From a virus, in the IMG/VR virus record IMGVR_UViG_3300013132_000018, positions 1 to 64,000 of that record: DNA of 64,000 bases, one strand, 5' to 3'. Made by a program: the position numbers and the translations under genes. Position 1 is the stretch's first letter; each line of letters starts with the position of its first letter. The notes beneath the pieces were generated by a model, which had not been told where the DNA came from, did no database searches, and was given only the letters and a program-made list of their open reading frames with translations. Below are positions 7,625-14,907 of this stretch, piece after piece.

Positions 7625-8302
7625 ATGCCGATAGCCCTCAGCAAGGTGCAGGCGGCGCTGGAAAAGTCGGCGTTGACTGCGCGTCCGAGAACACATGAGG
7701 AGCGGGATGACGATGTTCCTGCGGATGTGGACGCCCTGCTCGCTTCGACGGAGAAATTGTTGGCTGTAAGCCGCGGGGTGGCGGATGCGGATGAGCGCGA
7801 CAGTCTTGAGTTTCGACAGGTGCTACGTCCGGCCGATTTGCTGGCAGAGCGGGTGCATTTGGACGCGGACAAGGTGCTGCGCACAACCATGCGCCGGCTG
7901 GCCAAGCAGCGCAGCCTCAAAGCGGTTGGCCCTTCGCACTTCGACCGCTATGCCACCGGGCTGCTGATCGGGCATGAGTTGTCGGCTCCGCTGGAGGAGA
8001 TCAATCCGCTGCAGTTGGTCGAGCAGGCCCGGCGCATCACTCAGATGGGACCTGGCGGCCTGCCGTCGGAGGAATCCATCACCCCTGAGGCGCAGAATCT
8101 GCATCCATCGCAGTTTGGATTTTTGTCAACCACGGAAGGCCCTGAAAGTTCGAGAATTGGTATCGACACCAGGCTGGCCTGGGGCGCCAAGTATGGCAGT
8201 GACGGCAAGCTGTATCAGAAGTTTGTGGATCGCAAAGCTGGCCGAGCACGCTGGGTTTCTTATCCAGAGATCGCCGGCAGAACCATCGGTATTCCAAGAT
8301 AA
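7625..8302 (+). CDS. RNA polymerase beta subunit, middle (Rif-region) fragment
   Basis: 225 residues. After an acidic N-terminus it contains ADERDSLEFRQV, matching DDIDHLGNRRVR of beta. It then has the rifampicin-region core INPLQLV...RRITQMGPGGLPSEES, then LHPSQFGFLSTTEGPESSRIG, matching [24 protein letters not shown]. The fragment ends just after this block. Compared with E. coli it has Ala at position 513, Glu at 516, Gln at 526 and Thr at 531, with Arg529 kept. The missing C-terminal part is at 20670. Confident as beta; the E. coli numbering is by eye. Confidence 0.88.
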   Translation: MPIALSKVQAALEKSALTARPRTHEERDDDVPADVDALLASTEKLLAVSRGVADADERDSLEFRQVLRPADLLAERVHLDADKVLRTTMRRLAKQRSLKAVGPSHFDRYATGLLIGHELSAPLEEINPLQLVEQARRITQMGPGGLPSEESITPEAQNLHPSQFGFLSTTEGPESSRIGIDTRLAWGAKYGSDGKLYQKFVDRKAGRARWVSYPEIAGRTIGIPR

Positions 8303-8562
8303 TGGCCAGTAGTTACCGGCGTGTTCGCCGGCTTAGGGACGCAGCCAAGCTGCTGCGTCATTGGACAAGGAAGCTGCATGACACCACGGAAAGCTGGCAG
8401 GGCCGCATCGGCACTGAACTGGCCTACTTGTGTCACGCGGTGCTGAACAACCACAAGGTTGATTTGAAACACAATTCTCCTCTTTTGCGGAAGATGAACG
8501 AGGTGGATCCCGCGAGGGCATCCGACATCTGGTTCTTCATCTGCGAAGTCAACGACGAGTAG
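8302..8562 (+). CDS. Small basic hypothetical protein
   Basis: 86 residues with a basic N-terminus (SSYRRVRRLRDAAKLLRHW) and a helical body; ends SDIWFFICEVNDE. ATG overlaps the beta middle-fragment stop (AATGG). No family recognised. The short gap after it holds an imperfect hairpin (TGCCTGT / ACAGGCA). Confidence 0.5.
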   Translation: MASSYRRVRRLRDAAKLLRHWTRKLHDTTESWQGRIGTELAYLCHAVLNNHKVDLKHNSPLLRKMNEVDPARASDIWFFICEVNDE

Positions 8563-8621
8563 CGCGGTGTGCCGGCGCTGCCTGTCGTCATCAACACAGG
8601 CACGTTCGGAAAGCAAACCAC

Positions 8622-9068
8622 ATGAAAGCAGAAAAGCAGAAATCACAGGGGTTCTGGGCGTCGCTCGGGACCATCATAGCCGCGCCGTTCATGGCCGGCG
8701 TTGAGTTCATCGACACCCGCCCGGGTGGCAAGGCGGTGCGCCGCCATCTCGGCGACAAGAAGTTCGAGGTGGTGACGCAGGGCGAGGGTGACAGCCAGAC
8801 CTACACCATCGAATGCGTCAGCAAGCGCACCGGCAAGGTGCGTGAGCGCCTGCCGCGTGCCTTCGACAAGGGCGAACTCGCCGCCGCCTACGCGCTGGGC
8901 GCGCAGGATCTGGCGGACAGCGCCAGCAAGCTGCGTCGTCGCGCCATCAACGCGCACGAGCGCAACGTGGCCGAGGTGCTGAAGGCCGAGAAGAAGGCGA
9001 GCAAGAAAGCGGCGACCGAGCCGGCACCCGAGGTGCCCGATCCGCTGGCTGTCACCGCGGCGACCTGA
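8622..9068 (+). CDS. Hypothetical protein with a helical, Lys/Ala-rich tail
   Basis: 148 residues. Contains FWASLGTIIAAPFMAGVEF near the N-terminus, possibly a short membrane-association helix, then a soluble section and a Lys/Ala-rich C-terminus (KAEKKASKKAATEPAPEV). ATG after a short non-coding gap; followed directly by a strong terminator, so it closes this transcription unit. Confidence 0.55.
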   Translation: MKAEKQKSQGFWASLGTIIAAPFMAGVEFIDTRPGGKAVRRHLGDKKFEVVTQGEGDSQTYTIECVSKRTGKVRERLPRAFDKGELAAAYALGAQDLADSASKLRRRAINAHERNVAEVLKAEKKASKKAATEPAPEVPDPLAVTAAT

Positions 9069-9087
9069 GTCGGTTTGGCAATGTGAA

Positions 9088-9125
9088 GAGCGCCCCGGTC
9101 ATTGCGGACCGGGGCGCTCTGTTTT
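9088..9125 (+). terminator. Strong rho-independent terminator
   Basis: GAGCGCCCCGGTC (9088-9100), loop ATTGCG, GACCGGGGCGCTC (9107-9119): 13 perfect pairs, then TGTTTT. It separates the beta-fragment region from the DUF3150 / AAA module. Confidence 0.85.
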
Positions 9126-9161
9126 AGACGGCGATTGTTTAGCATGAAAGAAGAGACACGG

Positions 9162-10160
9162 ATGTTGGATGTGCTCACGCGCAACGGCGTGCTGGGTGCG
9201 GTGTGCATTGGCTTCTGGCGTGGGCGCAAGAAGCTCCGGGCCAAGGAGATTGGAATGTCGGAGTCGGATTCGGTGGCGGCGCTGGTGTCGGTCGGGCAGA
9301 AGCGCCTGGTCAAGACGGAGGTGCTGCATCCTTTGACGCTCATCGAAGGGAGGGCGCGCGACTACCTGGCGGTCAATTCGTTTCCATTCATGGATGGGCT
9401 GGCCAACTTCATCCCCAACATCAGGCTGGCTGAGACCCAGCAGCGAATGGATGCGTTCAAGGCCGAGTTTGAGTCGGAGCGCGACAAGTTCATGCAGCGC
9501 TACGACACGCTGCGTCAGGAGAGCGTCGAGGAGTGGCGCAAGACTGCCCCGGAGATCAACAAACAGAATCCTGAGTTCCTCGTGTCGGCCATCGAAGAGG
9601 CGTTTCCGGTGGCGGCTTACGTGCAGGCCAGTTTCAAGTTCGACTTCAAGCTGTTCTCAGTGGGTGTCCCGACCGAGGTGCAGGCCAGTGGTTTGACGAT
9701 GGTGGCAGTGGGTGACCAGTTGGCGGTGATGGAAGCCCGCAAGCGCGCCGCGGCCGAGGCCTCAGCCAAGATCCGGACAGATGCCGACCGGTTCGTCAGC
9801 GAGTGTGTCAAGAGCTTGCGCGAGCAGACGGCCATGCTGTGCTCCGAAATGCTGCAGAGCATCAACGACTCCGAGAGCGGGGTGCATCAGAAGACCCTGA
9901 ACCGGTTGCGCACGTTCATTGGGCATTTCAAGCAGATGAACTTCGTCAATGACACGCAGATGGACCGGATGCTGGCGCAGGCCGAGGCCGAGTTGCTGTC
10001 GAAGTCCGCCAAGGATTACCGGGACAGCAAGGACGCCCAGACCAGCTTGATCAACGGCCTGCAGGCGCTGCGCTCCAAGGCTCAGCAACTGGCGGCCGAG
10101 GATGTGACCGGAGTGGTCAGTCAGTTTGCTGAGGTTGGTTCCCGCAACATGCTGCTATGA
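9162..10160 (+). CDS. DUF3150-like protein
   Basis: 332 residues. The opening (IGFWRGRKKLRAKEIGM, then GQKRLVKTEVLHPLTLIEGRARDYL) fits my recollection of the DUF3150 family, and the rest is largely helical with a coiled-coil-like middle (ESERDKFMQRYDTLRQ). ATG at 9162 is preferred over 9144 because GAAGAG lies 6 bases upstream. The gene opens a run of overlapping genes that continues with DUF1257-, DUF2997- and Ycf46-like members. A role as partner of an AAA ATPase is inferred from this position. Confidence 0.6.
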   Translation: MLDVLTRNGVLGAVCIGFWRGRKKLRAKEIGMSESDSVAALVSVGQKRLVKTEVLHPLTLIEGRARDYLAVNSFPFMDGLANFIPNIRLAETQQRMDAFKAEFESERDKFMQRYDTLRQESVEEWRKTAPEINKQNPEFLVSAIEEAFPVAAYVQASFKFDFKLFSVGVPTEVQASGLTMVAVGDQLAVMEARKRAAAEASAKIRTDADRFVSECVKSLREQTAMLCSEMLQSINDSESGVHQKTLNRLRTFIGHFKQMNFVNDTQMDRMLAQAEAELLSKSAKDYRDSKDAQTSLINGLQALRSKAQQLAAEDVTGVVSQFAEVGSRNMLL

Positions 10161-10591
10161 GTCACGTTGACATGGTGGAGATCGAGGTGAAGTCGCTGCA
10201 GGCGCTCAAGGAAGCGTGTGCGGCGCTTGGGCTGTCGTTCCAGGACGGCAAGAAGACCTACGAGTGGTATGGCACGTCGGTGGGCGACTATCCGCTACCC
10301 AAGGGCATGACCAAGGCTGACCTGGGCAAGTGTGCGCACGCCATCAAAGTGCCAGGTGCGTCGTATGAGATCGGCGTGGTGCAGGACAAGCAGACCGGCC
10401 ATTTTGGGCTCGTCTATGACTTCTGGGGATCCAACCAGGGCGAGCCGATCATGAAGCGGTTGGGTAAAGGGCTGGAGAAGCTGAGGGCCGAATATGCGGC
10501 ACAGGCCGCTATCGAGCAGGCTCAGCGGCGTGGTCTTCGGGTCACTCGCACCCTGCTGCCGGATAACCGTCTGCGCCTGCGGATTCAATGA
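10157..10591 (+). CDS. DUF1257 (Ycf35-like) protein
   Basis: 144 residues. Pattern of the DUF1257 family: MSH start, LQALKEACAALGL helix, the IGVVQD...FGLVYDFWG block (about residues 70-95) and a C-terminal GLRVTRTLLPDNRLRLRI strand pair. The family is found next to DUF2997 and Ycf46-type AAA ATPases in cyanobacteria and phages, as here. Biochemical role unknown. Starts on ATGA overlapping the previous stop. Confidence 0.7.
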   Translation: MSHVDMVEIEVKSLQALKEACAALGLSFQDGKKTYEWYGTSVGDYPLPKGMTKADLGKCAHAIKVPGASYEIGVVQDKQTGHFGLVYDFWGSNQGEPIMKRLGKGLEKLRAEYAAQAAIEQAQRRGLRVTRTLLPDNRLRLRIQ

Positions 10592-10791
10592 GCAAACCCT
10601 ACATCGAAGTTACCATCGACCTGAACACTGCCGTCACCACTGTGGAGGCGCACGGGTTCAAGGGAAAATCCTGCGTGGAAGGCACGGCGGAGATTCTGGC
10701 GGCGCTCGGCAAGTCGGAGCAGCGCAAGCTGAAGTCCGACTATCACCAGCGCGAGGCCGTCAACGCTTCCCGGCTGAAAGCCGGCCGGTGA
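10588..10791 (+). CDS. DUF2997-like protein
   Basis: 67 residues, the usual family length. The block IEVTIDLNTAVTTVEAHGFK followed by GKSC and a short helix with a C-terminal YHQ segment is the DUF2997 pattern. It lies between the DUF1257-like gene and the AAA ATPase region with 4-base overlaps, which supports co-translation and a shared complex. Confidence 0.7.
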   Translation: MSKPYIEVTIDLNTAVTTVEAHGFKGKSCVEGTAEILAALGKSEQRKLKSDYHQREAVNASRLKAGR

Positions 10792-11042
10792 TGGATCTGT
10801 TCATTGATGCCGCCGGCAACATCACGGCGCTGCACTCTGATCTCATCCCGCTACCTGAACTTGGTCGCATGACCACGCGCCGGGTGTCCGACATACGGTG
10901 GTCGGACCCCCGGCAGGTATGGGAGGTGTTCGGATTGGCAGAAGGACGGGTTTTGTTCAGTGATCGGGACCGGTCGGTGTGCCTGTCCTGGGAGGTGGAG
11001 TATTTCAACGGAAAGATTTTGAATGAAGAAGTTCTCGGCTGA
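10791..11042 (+). CDS. Small hypothetical protein of the AAA module
   Basis: 83 residues from an ATG whose A is the last base of the preceding TGA. Starts MDLFIDAAGNITALHSDLIP and contains a RRVSDIRWSD segment, resembling small phage proteins of unknown function with a R.S.I pattern. Overlaps the AAA gene start by 20 bases. Confidence 0.55.
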   Translation: MDLFIDAAGNITALHSDLIPLPELGRMTTRRVSDIRWSDPRQVWEVFGLAEGRVLFSDRDRSVCLSWEVEYFNGKILNEEVLG

Positions 11043-12060
11043 GTTTGTCGGCAGTTACATCCAGTGCGGCAATCCAGGGCTGTTCCTGGTCACGTCGGAG
11101 CAGCAGCGGGTGGAGCATGACTTCTTGGCGCTGGTGCGCGGTAACGTCAAGCTGTCGAAGCACAAGGTGTTCTGTTGGAACATGGCGTCTGGTGTGATCG
11201 ACCGCAAGGAGTGCAAGCAGGTCTCCGAAGCAGCGGATCCGCTGGAGGTGCTTCAACTGTTCGTGTCTCCGGATGGACAGACGTTTCCCGCCAAGTCGGC
11301 AGTGCTGCTGATGGAGGATCTGCATCTGCACCTGGAGGGCGGTGTGCCCAACGCCATTCTGATCAGCGCCATCAAGCGCACGCTGCGCATCGCCAAGTCA
11401 CAGAACAAGACGCTGGTCATGACGGGTTGCCGGTTTGTCCTGCCGCCTGAGTTGGAGCGTGAACTGGTGATGGTGGATTACGCTCTGCCCGATGCTGTCA
11501 TGCTGGGGACGGTGCTGGACAATGTGGTGAAGTCCGCCAACACCGCCATCAAGGCTTCCGGTGGGGGTGAGATCAGCTTGGAGCCGACCGCGCGCGAGTC
11601 GATTGTCGCCTCGGCGAGCGGCATGACGGTAGCCGAGGCCGAGAACGCGTTCGCGCTGTCGCTGGTCCGTCACAAGTCGGTGGTCGCCACGGTTGTGGCG
11701 GAAGAGAAGGCCTCTGCCGTCCGCAAGAGTGGTGTGCTTGAACTCGTTAGCACGCAGCTTTCGCTGAGTGATGTCGGCGGGCTGGAGACCCTCAAGGAGT
11801 GGCTGCAGACCAGGCGGCGTGCGCTGACCAAGGAAGCACGAGACTTTGGCCTGCCGTCCTTGCGGGGCATCCTGCTGCTCGGTCCTCCCGGCACCGGTAA
11901 GTCACTGGTGGCCAAGGCCACGGCCGTGTCGTTTGATGTGCCATTGGTCAAGCTGGACTTCGGGCGTCTGTTCGGCAGTTTGATCGGACAGACGGAGCAG
12001 AATCTACGCAACGCTCTCAACACGGTGGAGGCCATTTCGCCGTGTGTGTTGTGGTGTGAT
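11023..12060 (+). CDS. Ycf46-like AAA ATPase, exon 1
   Basis: 346 codons. The N-terminal domain (about 1-230) is of the Ycf46 type, with a VLLMEDLHLHLEG strand-loop that looks like a degenerate first ATPase domain. The true Walker A is LLLGPPGTGKSLVAKAT (about residues 284-300). The exon ends in the first part of Walker B, PCVLWCD, after which the unspliced frame meets TGA. Joining GAT at 12058-12060 directly to GAA at 12958 restores WCDEIEKGLSG, the expected Walker B, and a 529-residue protein. It is the ATPase of the DUF3150/1257/2997 module; substrate unknown. Confidence 0.85.
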
Positions 12061-12957
12061 TGACATTTGGTCACACCTTAAAACTGTGTGAATTGCTGGA
12101 ACAGCCTTAGAGCCTTGTTACCCTTTGGGTCGAAAAAACAAGGATTGGCCAATCAGCAGCTAAGCCTTTTTGCTGGCGCAAGCTGGTGGATCGGAAAGTT
12201 CAACGACTAGGGCTACGGCCCGTAGCTCCGAAGACGGAGCGAAGCGCACAGGTATTTTGCTTGAAAAGGTTTCTCAACTTCTGCAGCCTGACTGCATGTG
12301 GTCAAGAAACCATAACTGTTGTGTGGTATGCAGTGGTGTCGATTCTCCGCACATGGCCGGTGGCCGGTGTAGTAAATGTTATCAGGCCATCTACAGAAGC
12401 CTCCACAAGGAGCAGATGGCTGAGAGCAAGCGTCGCTGGTATAAGCGTCACATGACTCCTGAGCTTATGCGCAGCATACGCGAGGAACGTCATTTTGGCT
12501 CTAACCGGACGCTGGCTTTGGAGAGAGATGGATTCAAGTGTCAGCTTTGCGAATGCCGCGATCTTAAAAAGCTCGTTGTGCACCACAAAGATGGACATGG
12601 AAGATCTACTGATGCTCCTAATAACGATTTGGATAATCTTCAGACGCTGTGTCGGAAACATCACATCAAGGTGCATTTAGCAGAGTTGCAACTGGCCAAG
12701 AAAGGCTTGCTTGTAATACCTGATAAGATGCGTAAAGGCAGCTACCGTCAGAGACCCATTTCTGGCTGGTCTAGGTTGTATGCGCACTGCGTCGTTTGTG
12801 AGAAATCTGACAGCCCGCACAAGGGAAGAGGTTGGTGTAACCGTTGCGCCCAGCGCAAGGATCTACACCATCTCTACGAGCAAAGTCCAAGATATAGTCT
12901 GAGCTTCAAGGAAACTTGAAGAGGGTGGCTGGTATCGAGCCATCCGAAACAAAACTG
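12061..12957 (+). other. Group I intron (897 nt) in the AAA ATPase gene
   Basis: Evidence for boundaries: the last exon base is U and the last intron base is G, as group I introns require. P1 can form between exon GGTGTGA (12053-12059) and intron TCACACC (12071-12077), with the U at 12060 paired to G12070 as the wobble. P10 can form between intron ATTT (12065-12068) and exon 2 AAAT (12959-12962). The core contains AGTTCAACGACTAG near 12197-12210, typical of P7, followed by two short hairpins. Splicing at these sites restores Walker B exactly. An HNH endonuclease gene lies in the 3' part. Confidence 0.87.
12296..12919 (+). CDS. Intron-encoded HNH homing endonuclease
   Basis: 207 residues. The centre has CQLCECRDLKKLVVHHKDG...NNDLDNLQTLCRKHHIKVH (about residues 82-125): HNH motif with paired Cys. 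A similar Cys cluster occurs at both ends: CVVCSGVDSPHMAGGRCSKC at the N-terminus and CVVCEKSDSPHKGRGWCNRC at the C-terminus, so the protein seems to carry a duplicated zinc-binding module around the nuclease. The codon use is more AT-rich than the neighbours, which fits acquisition. It would cut intronless alleles of the AAA gene near the Walker B site. The ATG has no clear ribosome-binding site; upstream starts are possible. Confidence 0.88.
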   Translation: MWSRNHNCCVVCSGVDSPHMAGGRCSKCYQAIYRSLHKEQMAESKRRWYKRHMTPELMRSIREERHFGSNRTLALERDGFKCQLCECRDLKKLVVHHKDGHGRSTDAPNNDLDNLQTLCRKHHIKVHLAELQLAKKGLLVIPDKMRKGSYRQRPISGWSRLYAHCVVCEKSDSPHKGRGWCNRCAQRKDLHHLYEQSPRYSLSFKET

Positions 12958-13509
12958 GAAATTGAGAAGGGGCTATCCGGCACCAAGTCCGGCGGGGCCT
13001 CTGATGGTGGCGTTATGGATCGCGTGTTCGGTGCGTTCCTTACCTGGCTCAACGAAAAGACGGTAGATGTTTTCGTGGTCGCCACGGCGAACAAGGCAGC
13101 GGAGTTGCCGCCTGAGTTCCTTCGTCCGGGCCGGTTTGACTCCCTGTTCTTCGTTGATCTTCCGACGGCGTCGGAGCGCGAGGTCATCTGGAAGATCCAG
13201 ATGGCCAAGTATGGGCGCAAGCTCAAGGGCTTCGACCTCAAGGAACTGGCGGTCAACACCAGTGGGTTCACCGGCGCCGAGATCGAGGCCATCCTGGTGG
13301 AGGGCCTGCACATGGCATTCGCGGCCGAGCGCGATCTCAAGCAAAACGACCTGCTGGAGGCGCGCAAGCAAATCTCCCCGGTGGCCAAGGTCATGGGCGA
13401 TCAGCTTGTGCAACTGCGCAACTGGGCCAAGGACCGGACCCGTCCGGCCGGGCTGGGTTTCGCTGAGACGCCGACGGCAGAACTTGGCGAGCGTGCACTG
13501 AGCGTATGA
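12958..13509 (+). CDS. Ycf46-like AAA ATPase, exon 2
   Basis: 183 codons plus stop, completing the protein begun at 11023. It opens with EIEKGLSG (rest of Walker B), then SDGGVMDRVFGAFLTWLNEK (with the sensor region VFVVATANK), the arginine-finger block LPPEFLRPGRFDSLFFVDLP and a C-terminal helical lid. All features of the Ycf46 group of AAA ATPases are present, so the spliced protein looks active. A reading from a TTG at 12916 would make an unspliced fragment that lacks Walker A and is not expected to be functional. Confidence 0.87.
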   Translation, partial: EIEKGLSGTKSGGASDGGVMDRVFGAFLTWLNEKTVDVFVVATANKAAELPPEFLRPGRFDSLFFVDLPTASEREVIWKIQMAKYGRKLKGFDLKELAVNTSGFTGAEIEAILVEGLHMAFAAERDLKQNDLLEARKQISPVAKVMGDQLVQLRNWAKDRTRPAGLGFAETPTAELGERALSV

Positions 13510-13979
13510 ACAGGTTTGCCCATCAAACGAGCGTGTCGCCCGACAAGTCCCGGGCTGAAATCCAGGCTGTGCTGACCCGCTATGGCGCCACGGCGTTCAT
13601 GTATGGGGAGCAAGGCGGACGCGCGCTGATCTGTTTCCAGGTCAATGCGCGGATGGTGAAGTTTGTGCTGGACCTGCCGGTGGCGTAGGAGCGTGAGTTC
13701 ACGCACACGCCCACCGGCAGGTTGCGGTCACAGGCAGAGCGGTTGAAGGCCCATGACCAGGAGGTGCGGCGCCGTTGGCGGGCGCTCTGCTTGGGCATCA
13801 AGGCCAAGCTGGAGTTTGTCCAGTCGGGCATCAGCGTGTTCGAGAAGGAGTTTCTCGCCCATCTGGTGCTGCCGTCGGGCGAACAGGTTGGCGATTACGT
13901 GCTGCGGCACGCTGATCGCCTGTTGTCGGATGCAGGCAGCAGCGCATTGCTGCTGGAGTTTGGACAGGAGCCGAAATGA
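13506..13979 (+). pseudogene. Conserved phage protein broken by an in-frame TAG
   Basis: The frame gives 60 residues (MNRFAHQTSVSPDKSRAEIQ...VNARMVKFVLDLPVA), a TAG at 13686-13688, and then continues in the same frame for 96 more residues (EREFTHTPTGRL...RRRWRALCLGIKAKLE...EKEFLAHLVLPSG). Together they match in order a common phage protein of about 155 residues whose middle reads DREFTHTP. TAG is used as a normal stop at many genes here, so general recoding is unlikely. A CAG, GAG or AAG codon changed by one base, or readthrough, would explain it. It overlaps the AAA exon 2 stop. Confidence 0.75.
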
Positions 13980-14737
13980 CACAACCAACATCACTGGCGG
14001 CATTCGCCAAGATGCAGGAGCGGAAGTTGCTGACCGGCTGGTATGTGGTGATCGCGGAGGCGGTCGCCCACCAGCCCGGCATGACACAGAACGAGATCGC
14101 CCAGTGGATCCGTGAAAGCGACAGCGAACTGGCCAAGCCGCGCGAGGTGCGACGCAAGGTCCAGCCACACACCATTAGCCCACGGTTCGCGGAGATGGTG
14201 CGGCGTGGTTCGCTGGTGGAGGTTGGTTTGAAGCGGTGCAGCGTTACGGGCGAAGAGGTGAAGACCTACGCGCTGCCGGAGACTCCGCCGGAGGCGTTGT
14301 CGCCTGGTGCGCGCAGGCAGTCCAAGCTCAAGGCAGCGCTTGTGCGGATTGTCGGCTTGGAGCAGCAGGTCATGCAGTTGCAGGTGCAGTTGCAGGATGC
14401 GACGCTACGTGAGCCGATGCCGGCACTGGAGTCGGATGACCTCGGGCTGCTGCGGCTCGGGGACCCGAACCCGCCGGCCAACTGGCGTGGTTACGTCATC
14501 AGCCAGTATGCCAAGTCACCCAATGCGGCGGGCTGGCGGGTGCTGGTCGGGACGATCTTCGCGCGCGAGTTCAGCAACATGCCGGTGCCGCTGGCCGATC
14601 TGCTGGAGATTACCCGGGCAGGCTTGCGGAATGCGCACACAGGCATCGTGGCCGCCACTGGTCTGGCGGATGAAGATCTGGCCAAGATTGAAGCGTGGCT
14701 GAACGAGGCGCTCGCCCAGGTCGCGCCTCCGGCCTGA
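13976..14737 (+). CDS. Winged-helix-like protein of the AAA module
   Basis: 253 residues. The N-terminal 110 residues look like a winged helix: helix GMTQNEIAQWI, then a recognition-type stretch HTISPRFAEMVRRGSLVEVG followed by RCSVTGEEVKTYALPE. A coiled coil with VMQLQVQLQD follows, and a C-terminal helical domain (ITRAGLRNAHTGIVAATGLADEDLAKIEAWL). A transcription or replication regulator is plausible from the fold; no specific family is named. ATG overlaps the preceding stop by 4 bases. Confidence 0.6.
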   Translation: MTQPTSLAAFAKMQERKLLTGWYVVIAEAVAHQPGMTQNEIAQWIRESDSELAKPREVRRKVQPHTISPRFAEMVRRGSLVEVGLKRCSVTGEEVKTYALPETPPEALSPGARRQSKLKAALVRIVGLEQQVMQLQVQLQDATLREPMPALESDDLGLLRLGDPNPPANWRGYVISQYAKSPNAAGWRVLVGTIFAREFSNMPVPLADLLEITRAGLRNAHTGIVAATGLADEDLAKIEAWLNEALAQVAPPA

Positions 14738-14907
14738 TAAGATTTGGACGAGCCTGCCTGGTAACGGGCAGGTCACGTCCGCGGGTCGGCTTTCGTGATG
14801 GTTGCGCCGACCCGCCACTTGCAGATGCACATGACGGCATGGCAACTCTGGGTCCAATTCCCAGAGTTGTCTTTTCGCCGGACTGTGTTAATCGTCACTC
14901 ACTTTAC
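14738..14907 (+). other. Structured non-coding stretch before the tmRNA
   Basis: 170 bases with three hairpins in a row: CCTGCC / GGGCAGG near 14752-14772, GCGGGTCGGC (14781-14790) with GCCGACCCGC (14806-14815), and a terminator at 14843-14869. No tRNA can be built from it: there is no T-arm GGTTCRA and no acceptor pairing. It could be a short structured RNA or simply several terminators. The bases between the last hairpin and the tmRNA leave little room for a promoter, with GTTAAT at 14886-14891 preceded by TG as a weak -10 candidate. Confidence 0.45.
14843..14875 (+). terminator. Rho-independent terminator upstream of the tmRNA
   Basis: CAACTCTGGG (14843-14852), loop TCCAATT, CCCAGAGTTG (14860-14869), then TCTTTT. 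Ten perfect pairs and a T run. It insulates the tmRNA gene from the AAA module. Confidence 0.8.

Noticed and set aside
12170-12296. Extension of the HNH endonuclease upstream to TTG at 12170.
   Set aside because: The added 42 residues fall in the intron core (P3-P8 region) and lack conserved sequence, so they are RNA structure, not protein.
12916-12957. Independent start of a short AAA protein at TTG 12916.
   Set aside because: The first 14 codons are intron sequence. The spliced reading of exon 1 to 12958 restores Walker B exactly.
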